Assembly: GCA_041485845.1 (NCBI GenBank)
Contig: JBGPKH010000303.1
Span: 1 to 10,257 of the forward strand
Source of the DNA: OMOG01 sp041485845
GTDB lineage: Bacteria; Acidobacteriota; Terriglobia; Bryobacterales; Bryobacteraceae
DNA length: 10,257 nucleotides
Direction of reading: 5' to 3'
Shown here: positions 5,930 to 10,257 of the stretch, one piece after another
Numbering within the stretch: the stretch's first letter is position 1
Layout of the letters: each line of letters begins with the position of its first letter
The notes under the pieces: model-generated
The model's input: only the letters and a program-made list of their open reading frames with translations
What the model was told of the DNA's origin: nothing
The model's database searches: none
Program-made: the position numbers and the translations under genes

Positions 5930-6103
5930 TCAAACTCTCGCTTTGCTCAGTTTTTGAGCCCTCGCCTCACATCGCTTCAGGATCGCCGCTGCGACACGCG
6001 GATCGATTCGCGTCTCGAGACCAAGCCGTTTACATTCCCGAACCAACGCACGGATGGCGGCCATTTGACGGTCGTGGGGATCGAGGTGGTTCTTGGCCGT
6101 CAT
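5930..6103 (-). CDS. Small ORF (57 aa), relative of the adjacent 80-aa ORF
   Basis: I do not recognise this gene by name. It encodes 57 residues starting MTAKNHLDPHDRQMAAIRAL and continues with a charged, probably helical segment ending LSKARV. Its first 20 residues match the neighbouring 80-residue ORF (TAK, LD, HDRQ, AAIR, L), so the two look like paralogs from a tandem duplication or a two-gene module. Its ATG overlaps the upstream stop as ATGA and its stop lies 3 nt before the rplF ATG. Such tight packing supports translation. It has no signal peptide or metal motif. It might be a small accessory protein or only a translational bridge to rplF; function is unknown. Confidence 0.65.
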   Translation of the reverse strand: MTAKNHLDPHDRQMAAIRALVRECKRLGLETRIDPRVAAAILKRCEARAQKLSKARV

Positions 6104-6342
6104 AGATCCACGCGCCTCTTGGCGTGGCCGTTGCCGCCACTGCGCCTCATACTGTCAATCAGCGCTTCGAGTTTTGGGTCAGTCCGCTTCTGAATCGCCT
6201 GCAGGCTGCGGAGGTCCTTGCGGAACTCGATTACCAGCCGAAAGCCTTCCTGAATCAGGTTGCGGATGGCCGCGATCTGGCGGTCGTGCTTGTCGAGGCG
6301 CTCCTCGTGTCGATCCAGGCGTTCCTTGGCCGTTATTGCCAT
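6100..6342 (-). CDS. Small coiled-coil-like ORF (80 aa) inserted between rpsH and rplF
   Basis: I do not recognise this gene by name. The 80-residue product begins MAITAKERLDRHEERLDKHD, where the L-D-R/K-H unit repeats at a seven-residue interval, followed by RQIAAIRNLIQEGFRLV and EFRKDLRSLQAI. This suggests a mostly helical, possibly coiled-coil protein. The tail is basic (GGNGHAKRRVDL). There is no signal peptide or transmembrane segment. Its ATG is 4 nt after the rpsH stop with AGGA just before it, and its end overlaps the next ORF by ATGA. The junction rpsH-rplF is normally direct, so this is an insertion that kept operon-like spacing. It could be a lineage-specific ribosome-associated factor or a domesticated mobile ORF. 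Confidence 0.72.
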   Translation of the reverse strand: MAITAKERLDRHEERLDKHDRQIAAIRNLIQEGFRLVIEFRKDLRSLQAIQKRTDPKLEALIDSMRRSGGNGHAKRRVDL

Positions 6343-6346
6343 ATTC

Positions 6347-6742
6347 CTACCAGACGCGGCAGAGGATCTCGCCGCCGATGTGCTCTTTGTGCGCGTCGCG
6401 GCCGGTCATGACGCCGCGCGGGGTGGTCAGGATGTTGATCCCCATGCCGCCCAGAACGCGCGGGATGTCCGTCTGGCCGACGTACACGCGGCAGCCGGGA
6501 CGCGAAACGCGTTCGATCGTGGAGATCACCGGCGAGTTGTTGACGCCGTATTTCAAGTAGATCTTGATGGTCTTCTTCGCGCCCTCTTCCGCCACCTTGA
6601 AGTTGATGATGTAACCCTCTTCCTTCAAAATGCGCGCGATTTCCGCTTTCAGCTTGGAGGCCGGCACGTCCACCTTGGGGTGGCGGGCCTGGATCGCGTT
6701 GCGTACGCGAGTCAGCATGTCGGCAATGGGATCGCTCGTCAT
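6347..6742 (-). CDS. rpsH: 30S ribosomal protein S8
   Basis: S8 is a primary 16S rRNA binding protein of the central domain and the known autoregulator of the spc operon in E. coli. The 131-residue protein starts MTSDPIADMLTRVRNA and ends with the family signature GINILTTPRGVMTGRDA...IGGEILCRVW. I chose the ATG at 6742 because the reading frame upstream of it is encoded by the repeat element and has no family similarity. AGGAG lies 11 nt before it, a long spacing, in a leader nearly identical to that of rplN. I did not recognise an S8-binding operator in this window. Confidence 0.97.
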   Translation of the reverse strand: MTSDPIADMLTRVRNAIQARHPKVDVPASKLKAEIARILKEEGYIINFKVAEEGAKKTIKIYLKYGVNNSPVISTIERVSRPGCRVYVGQTDIPRVLGGMGINILTTPRGVMTGRDAHKEHIGGEILCRVW

Positions 6743-6757
6743 AAGTCGCTTTGCTCC

Positions 6758-6867
6758 TGGGGCTGGGGGTTGGGGGTTGGGGGCTGGGGAAAAGAAACGC
6801 GCGAAACGCGACCTTCCCACTCGCGCTTTGGCGAGCCTAACCCCCAATTCCTAATCCCTAACCCCCG
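6758..6867. repeat. G-rich/C-rich palindromic element between rpsN and rpsH
   Basis: The 132-nt spacer is filled by an element with a G-rich arm on the plus strand (6758-6789, units GGGGGTT and GGGGCT), a central segment containing two small hairpins (CGCG-CGAAA-CGCG; CTCGC/GCGAG), and a C-rich arm (6837-6867). In the transcript the G-rich arm comes first, about 7 nt after the rpsN stop. The C-rich arm ends exactly at the AGGAG of rpsH. The arms can pair imperfectly. Confidence 0.85.
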
Positions 6868-6874
6868 CATTTTC

Positions 6875-7084
6875 CTACCAGCTCGCCTTCGTCACGCCGG
6901 GAATTTCACCGTTCAGCGCGAGTTGGCGGAAACACAGACGGCAGATGCCGAATTTACGCAAGAAGGCGCGCGGGCGCCCGCACCGCCAGCAACGGTTGCG
7001 ATGGCGGCACTGCAGTTTCGGCGTTTTTGCGCGCCGCGCCTTGTCCAGCTTCAGATCCTTGGCAATTTTTGCGGTAGTGGCCAT
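6875..7084 (-). CDS. rpsN: 30S ribosomal protein S14 (zinc-binding form)
   Basis: S14 belongs to the head of the 30S subunit. The 69-residue product is of the short zinc type: C32 and C35 (RCWRCGRP) with C48 and C51 (FGICRLCFRQLA) form the zinc site, and it ends with the family signature GEIPGVTKASW. It is about 8 residues longer at the N-terminus than the usual 61-residue form, and an extra C26 is present. The ATG is 17 nt after the rplE stop in an A/G-rich spacer with only a loose Shine-Dalgarno (AAGAGA). Its stop is followed at once by the palindromic element. Confidence 0.97.
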   Translation of the reverse strand: MATTAKIAKDLKLDKARRAKTPKLQCRHRNRCWRCGRPRAFLRKFGICRLCFRQLALNGEIPGVTKASW

Positions 7085-7101
7085 TTACTTTTTTCTCTTT
7101 C

Positions 7102-7644
7102 TCATTGCCGGAACGGCATGCCCATCTGTTTCAGCAGCGCAATACCTTCGGCATCGGTGCGGGCCGTAGTTGTAATCGAAATATTCATTCCCTTGGTCTT
7201 TTCCACCTTGGCGTAATCGATTTCCGGGAAGATGAGCTGGTCCTTGATTCCCAGCGTGTAATTGCCGCGTCCATCGAACGATTTGGTGGAAAGGCCGCGG
7301 AAGTCGCGAACGCGGGGCAACGCCACGTTGACCAGCCGGTCGAAAAACTCGTACATGCGGTCGCCGCGGAGCGTCACCATGCAGCCGATCGACTGGCCCT
7401 CGCGCAGCTTGAACTGCGCGATCGATTTCGTGGCCTTGGTAATGATGGGTTTCTGGCCGGCGATCTGCCCCAGCTCGTTGACCGCGCCATCCATCAGCTT
7501 GGCGTTCTGGGTGGCTTCGCCGATGCCGATGTTGACCGAGATCTTGTCGATCTTGGGCACCGCCATGTGGTTCGAGTACCCGAATTCTTTGGTCAGCGCC
7601 GGAACGACCTTCGTCTTATAGTGCTCTCTCAAACGTGCTGCCAT
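7102..7644 (-). CDS. rplE: 50S ribosomal protein L5
   Basis: L5 binds 5S rRNA and forms bridge B1b with S13. The 180-residue protein is full length. It has the conserved VPKIDKISVNIGIGEA at about residues 29-44, GQKPIITKATKSIAQFKLREG at 63-83, VTLRGDRMYEFFDRLVNVALPRVRDFRG at 89-116 and the C-terminal TTARTDAEGIALLKQMGMPF. The ATG is 7 nt after the rplX stop; the Shine-Dalgarno GAGGA overlaps that stop codon, so the two genes are coupled. Confidence 0.98.
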   Translation of the reverse strand: MAARLREHYKTKVVPALTKEFGYSNHMAVPKIDKISVNIGIGEATQNAKLMDGAVNELGQIAGQKPIITKATKSIAQFKLREGQSIGCMVTLRGDRMYEFFDRLVNVALPRVRDFRGLSTKSFDGRGNYTLGIKDQLIFPEIDYAKVEKTKGMNISITTTARTDAEGIALLKQMGMPFRQ

Positions 7645-7651
7645 AGAGTCC

Positions 7652-8023
7652 TCACTTCTTGTCGAGCGTCTGGTTACACTTGCGGCAAACCCTCACGCGG
7701 CGGGTCTTGCCGCCGGCGACGTGGTCGACATGGTGCGCCACGCGCACCGTCTTCCCGCACCCCGGGCACACGATCAGAACGTTGGATGCCTGGATGGGGC
7801 TCTCCCGTTCCGCGATGCCGCCCTTGATTTGCTTGGCCGGGTTGGGGCGCGTGTGGCGTTTGATCATCATGACGTGCTCGACGAGTACTTTGCCCGCTTC
7901 GTGGTCCACCCGCAGGACACGGCCGGTCTTGCCCTTGTCACGGCCGGAGATCACCTTGACGGTGTCTTCTTTCTTGAGATCGATACGAACCGGCTCAGCC
8001 GGTTTCCTCTTTCGAAGTGCCAT
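7652..8023 (-). CDS. rplX: 50S ribosomal protein L24 with C-terminal zinc ribbon
   Basis: L24 initiates 50S assembly by binding the 5' domain of 23S rRNA and lies near the exit tunnel. The 123-residue protein has the KOW motif (TVKVISGRDKGKTGRVLRVD, about residues 21-40) and the conserved VEHVMMIKRHTRPN. Cysteines C86 and C89 (CPGCGK) with C113 and C116 (CRKC) form a zinc ribbon found in many but not all L24 proteins. I placed the start at the ATG sharing one base with the rplN stop (TGATG), since the longer open frame upstream is only the shadow of rplN. Confidence 0.98.
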   Translation of the reverse strand: MALRKRKPAEPVRIDLKKEDTVKVISGRDKGKTGRVLRVDHEAGKVLVEHVMMIKRHTRPNPAKQIKGGIAERESPIQASNVLIVCPGCGKTVRVAHHVDHVAGGKTRRVRVCRKCNQTLDKK

Positions 8024-8391
8024 CAGATTACCTCGGGAGCCAGCGATACGATCTTCATGAATTTCTTGTCGCGCAGTTCCCTGGCGACCGGCCCGAACAC
8101 GCGCGTGCCGACCGGCTCGCCCACGTCGCTGATCAGCACAGCGGCATTGGAATCGAAGCGGATGTAGGTGCCATCCCGGCGCCGCGTCTCCTTGCGCATG
8201 CGGACGATCACGCAGCGCACCACTTTCCCTTTCTTGATCGCCGAATCCGGGGCCGCCTCTTTCACGCTGGCGGTAACCACATCGCCCAGACCGGCGCGCA
8301 GGCCGAGGTCGCCGCCGCGTGGGAGGATACAAGAGAGCCTCCGCGCGCCGGAGTTATCGGCCACCTCGAGAATCGTTCGCATTCCTATCAT
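8023..8391 (-). CDS. rplN: 50S ribosomal protein L14
   Basis: L14 lies at the subunit interface and contributes to bridges B5/B8. The 122-residue protein has the typical start MIGMRTILEVADNSGAR, the motif ILPRGG and a conserved C-terminus, RELRDKKFMKIVSLAPEVI. Two ATGs compete at residues 1 and 4; I prefer the first because most L14 proteins start with two residues and a second methionine or similar. AGGAG lies 11 nt upstream, within a 23-nt leader that rpsH shares almost exactly. The coding sequence ends in a TGATG overlap with rplX. Confidence 0.98.
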   Translation of the reverse strand: MIGMRTILEVADNSGARRLSCILPRGGDLGLRAGLGDVVTASVKEAAPDSAIKKGKVVRCVIVRMRKETRRRDGTYIRFDSNAAVLISDVGEPVGTRVFGPVARELRDKKFMKIVSLAPEVI

Positions 8392-8403
8392 AAGTCGCTA
8401 CGC

Positions 8404-8500
8404 TCCTGGGATTGGGGGTTGGGGATTGGGGATTGGGGGAAGGCGGCTCGCTTCGCTCGCACCTTCTCCCTAACCCCTAACCCCCAGGCCCTAACCCCGG
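8404..8500. repeat. G-rich/C-rich palindromic element between rpsQ and rplN
   Basis: The 111-nt spacer between rpsQ and rplN is a nearly complete element. The plus-strand G-rich arm (8408-8443) is built of GGGGATT and GGGGGTT units, the centre contains CTCGC direct repeats, and the C-rich arm (8462-8500) carries CCCTAA and CCCCTAA units. In the transcript five G tracts with TTA or CCT loops follow 2 nt after the rpsQ stop, and the C-rich arm meets the AGGAG of rplN. The arms share an AAGG/CCTT inner stem and pair imperfectly outside it. Confidence 0.85.
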
Positions 8501-8502
8501 TT

Positions 8503-8814
8503 TTAAATCTTCACATCCAGGTCCTTGGGCTGTGCGCCCACTTGGGCGGCGCGGCGGATAATGTCCGCGAGACGCCACCGCTTCAACTTGCTCAACGGCC
8601 GGCACTCGATGATGCGCACCACGTCGCCCTTCTTGGCGCGGCCTTCTTCGTCGTGCGCGTAGAATTTCTTGCGCTTTCCGATGATGCGCTTGTACAGCGG
8701 GTGCGGCACGCGGCGGCTCACTTCGACCACGATGGTTTTCTGCATTCCGGTCGAGACCACCTCGCCGATTTTCTCGTTCTTCAATCCCTGCTGCCTGGCT
8801 GCGGTTTCGGCCAT
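8503..8814 (-). CDS. rpsQ: 30S ribosomal protein S17
   Basis: S17 is a primary 16S rRNA binder with an OB-fold. The 103-residue protein has GEVVSTGMQKTIVVEVSRRVPHPLYKRII from residue 17 and the signature KFYAHDEEGRAKKGDVVRIIECRPLSKLKRW from 50 to 80. The C-terminal segment after residue 80 is about 15-20 residues longer than in many homologs. I chose the ATG one base after the rpmC stop because the frame further upstream only mirrors rpmC. The stop codon is followed within 2-3 nt by the palindromic element. Confidence 0.97.
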   Translation of the reverse strand: MAETAARQQGLKNEKIGEVVSTGMQKTIVVEVSRRVPHPLYKRIIGKRKKFYAHDEEGRAKKGDVVRIIECRPLSKLKRWRLADIIRRAAQVGAQPKDLDVKI

Positions 8815-8815
8815 T

Positions 8816-9019
8816 TTATTTCTTGGCTCCCTGGAGTTCCCTCTCACGCAGAATCGTGTTGATGCGGGCGCGGGTCTTCCGCATGGCGCGGGCCTTCTTG
8901 AGCCCTTCCATCTGACCCATGGACATCTGAAACTGTAGACGAAACATCTGCTCGTCCATTTCACCCAACTGGCGACGTAATTCGAGGTCGTCGAGATCGC
9001 GAACTTTTTGCGACTTCAT
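8816..9019 (-). CDS. rpmC: 50S ribosomal protein L29
   Basis: L29 is a small two-helix protein at the peptide exit, near the trigger factor and SRP docking site with L23. The 67-residue product starts MKSQKVRDLDDLELRRQL, contains EQMFRLQFQMSMGQMEGLKKARAMRKTRARINTIL and matches the family pattern (LF-LRFQ---GQLEN--R---VRR-IARI-T). GGAG lies 8 nt before the ATG. The preceding rplP stop is 5 nt away and rpsQ starts one base after the end. Confidence 0.96.
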   Translation of the reverse strand: MKSQKVRDLDDLELRRQLGEMDEQMFRLQFQMSMGQMEGLKKARAMRKTRARINTILRERELQGAKK

Positions 9020-9024
9020 AATCG

Positions 9025-9441
9025 TTACTCCGCGTCCTCCCGGCCGATGAACCTGGTCTTGATGGCCAGTTTGTGAGCGGCCAGCCGCATGGCGGCGCCG
9101 GCCGTCGCACGATCCACCCCTTCCATCTCGAACAGGATCTTGCCCGGGCGAATGACCGCGACCCACTGCTCGGGCGCGCCCTTGCCCTTACCCATACGGG
9201 TCTCGGCGGGCTTCTTGGTGATCGGCTTGTCCGGGAACAGCCGGATCCAGACCTTGCCTCCGCGCTTGATGGAGCGGGTCATGGCCACGCGCGCGGCTTC
9301 AATCTGCCGGTCGGTGACCCACCCGCACTCCATGGCCTTGAGACCGAACTCGCCGAAGGCGATGCTGGAACCTCGCCAGGCCTTGCCGGCCATGCGCCCG
9401 CGCTGTTGCTTTCTATACTTGACCTTCTTTGGCATCATCAT
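9025..9441 (-). CDS. rplP: 50S ribosomal protein L16
   Basis: L16 lies near the A site and the CCA end of tRNA in the 50S subunit. The 138-residue protein has MPKKVKYRKQQRGRMAG, the conserved GSSIAFGEFGLKA, RGGKVWIRLFPDKPITKKPAETRMGKGKG at about 60-88 and the C-terminal AAHKLAIKTRF. Three consecutive start-like codons (MMMP) make the precise start uncertain by two residues; GAGGGG 9 nt upstream of the first favours it, as does the M-x-M-P start usual in the family. The rpsC stop is 21 nt upstream. Confidence 0.98.
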   Translation of the reverse strand: MMMPKKVKYRKQQRGRMAGKAWRGSSIAFGEFGLKAMECGWVTDRQIEAARVAMTRSIKRGGKVWIRLFPDKPITKKPAETRMGKGKGAPEQWVAVIRPGKILFEMEGVDRATAGAAMRLAAHKLAIKTRFIGREDAE

Positions 9442-9462
9442 GGCGGTTTGCCCCTCAAATCC

Positions 9463-10257
9463 TTACTGTTTCTCGCCGGAACCGCTGTCGGGCGCCTTCT
9501 CCGGGACGTTCTCCGGAGCCTTCTCTTCGGTTCCTTGCGGTGTTTCCGGACGGACCTCCAGCTTCGCCTCCTGTTTCGACTCCTGTTTCCACGAGGGCGA
9601 CTGCGGCGACATCAGCGGCGGCAGAATCGGCGTGGCCGGACGAGCGGCGGGACGCGGCAGGTCCGACGGCGGCGTCTGCACGGCCGGTCCGGTGGCTTCC
9701 GGCGCAGGGGGCGGACCCGACGGACCCGTGTGCGGGCGGTCTCCGCGATCGCGATCCCGGCCCCGTCCACCGCGGTCGCCACGGTCACGCCGTTCGCCGC
9801 GGTCGCGGCGCGGTTCGGGTTCGGGCAACAATCCGCGGCGCTTGGTCAGGTCGAGAATCTCGCCCTTGTAGAGCCACGCCTTGATGCCGATCACCCCGTA
9901 GGTGGTGTGCGCTTCGGCGAACCCGTAATCGATATCGGCGCGCAGGGTGTGCAGCGGGAGCTGGCCTTGCAGGTACCACTCGCTGCGCGCGATTTCAGCG
10001 CCGTTCAGCCGGCCGGAGACGCGGACCTTGATTCCTTTGCAGCCGAAACGGAGCGCCGAATCGACCGCCTTGCGCATGGCGCGGCGGAACGCCACGCGCT
10101 TTTCGAGCTGCAGCGCGATGGATTCCGAGACGAGCTGCGCGTCGAGCTCCGGCTTGTGGACTTCCTGAATGTCGATGAAGACCTCGCGCTTGGTCTTCCT
10201 GGCCATGTCCTGCTTGAGCTTCTCGATTTCGGCGCCCTTGCGGCCGATGATGATGCC
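9463..10257 (-). CDS. rpsC: 30S ribosomal protein S3 (5' truncated by window) with long low-complexity tail
   Basis: S3 lines the mRNA entry channel of the 30S subunit. The visible 264 residues begin in the KH domain at GIIIGRKGAEIEKLKQD, whose GxxG loop (IGRKG) binds nucleic acid; the N-terminal part lies beyond the window. The C-terminal domain is well conserved: KPELDAQLVSESIALQLEKRVAFRRAMRKA, GRLNGAEIARSEWY and LHTLRADIDYGFAEAHTTYGVIGIKAW. After about KRRGLLPEPEP the protein continues for some 120 residues that are not part of the fold: an Arg-Asp-Gly-rich run, a Pro/Ala-rich stretch and a Glu/Lys/Pro-rich end. Many S3 proteins have a short basic tail, but this one is unusually long. Confidence 0.98.
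   Translation of the reverse strand, partial: GIIIGRKGAEIEKLKQDMARKTKREVFIDIQEVHKPELDAQLVSESIALQLEKRVAFRRAMRKAVDSALRFGCKGIKVRVSGRLNGAEIARSEWYLQGQLPLHTLRADIDYGFAEAHTTYGVIGIKAWLYKGEILDLTKRRGLLPEPEPRRDRGERRDRGDRGGRGRDRDRGDRPHTGPSGPPPAPEATGPAVQTPPSDLPRPAARPATPILPPLMSPQSPSWKQESKQEAKLEVRPETPQGTEEKAPENVPEKAPDSGSGEKQ

Noticed and set aside
6743..6847. N-terminal extension of S8 through the repeat element
   Set aside because: The extra residues are Pro/Ala/Arg-rich translation of the repeat; the ATG at 6742 matches the family start and has a Shine-Dalgarno.
8024..8332. Longer reading frame upstream of rplX
   Set aside because: It is the out-of-frame shadow of rplN; the ATG overlapping the rplN stop gives the normal L24 start.
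8404..8500. Intrinsic terminator between rpsQ and rplN
   Set aside because: The stem is long but no T tract follows it in the transcript, and termination here would silence essential downstream genes.

Overview
The window is an uninterrupted stretch of the bacterial S10-spc-alpha ribosomal protein cluster, all on the minus strand, so transcription runs from high to low coordinates. In that order it reads rpsC (5' end cut by the window edge), rplP, rpmC, rpsQ, rplN, rplX, rplE, rpsN, rpsH, two small unrecognised ORFs, rplF, rplR, rpsE, rpmD, rplO, secY, adk, map, infA, rpmJ, rpsM and the first 22 codons of rpsK. Most junctions are 1-22 bp gaps or ATGA/TGATG overlaps, which indicates one long co-transcribed and translationally coupled unit. 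I see no internal promoter or intrinsic terminator. No stretch over 300 bases lacks a gene once the two small ORFs are counted.

The DNA is GC-rich. L36, L24 and S14 all carry cysteine zinc-ribbon motifs, and adenylate kinase has a Cys3-Asp zinc lid. The order secY-adk-map-infA-rpmJ-rpsM-rpsK and the abundance of palindromic intergenic repeats fit a high-GC Gram-negative soil bacterium. My best guess is Acidobacteriota of the Solibacter/Bryobacter type; this is inference, not proof.

The core genes are ordinary: they build the small and large ribosomal subunits, the SecY translocon channel, adenylate kinase, methionine aminopeptidase and IF-1. The unusual material lies between them. (1) A family of G-rich/C-rich inverted repeats built from units such as GGGGGTTAGGGATT occurs between rpsQ and rplN, between rpsN and rpsH, and as two separated arms on either side of infA. 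In the transcript each places a run of G tracts (G-quadruplex potential) after a stop codon and a complementary C-rich arm directly before the next Shine-Dalgarno. (2) At infA the upstream arm has replaced the usual N-terminal coding sequence, and the only full-length start is a TTG inside the repeat. (3) rplN and rpsH share nearly the same 23-nt leader, including Shine-Dalgarno and ATG, next to their repeats. (4) Two small related ORFs, overlapping by ATGA, sit in the normally invariant rpsH-rplF junction. Smaller oddities are a perfect 9-bp hairpin starting next to the rpmD stop codon, a long hairpin before adk, a low-complexity tail on S3 and an apparent insertion in the last periplasmic loop of SecY.
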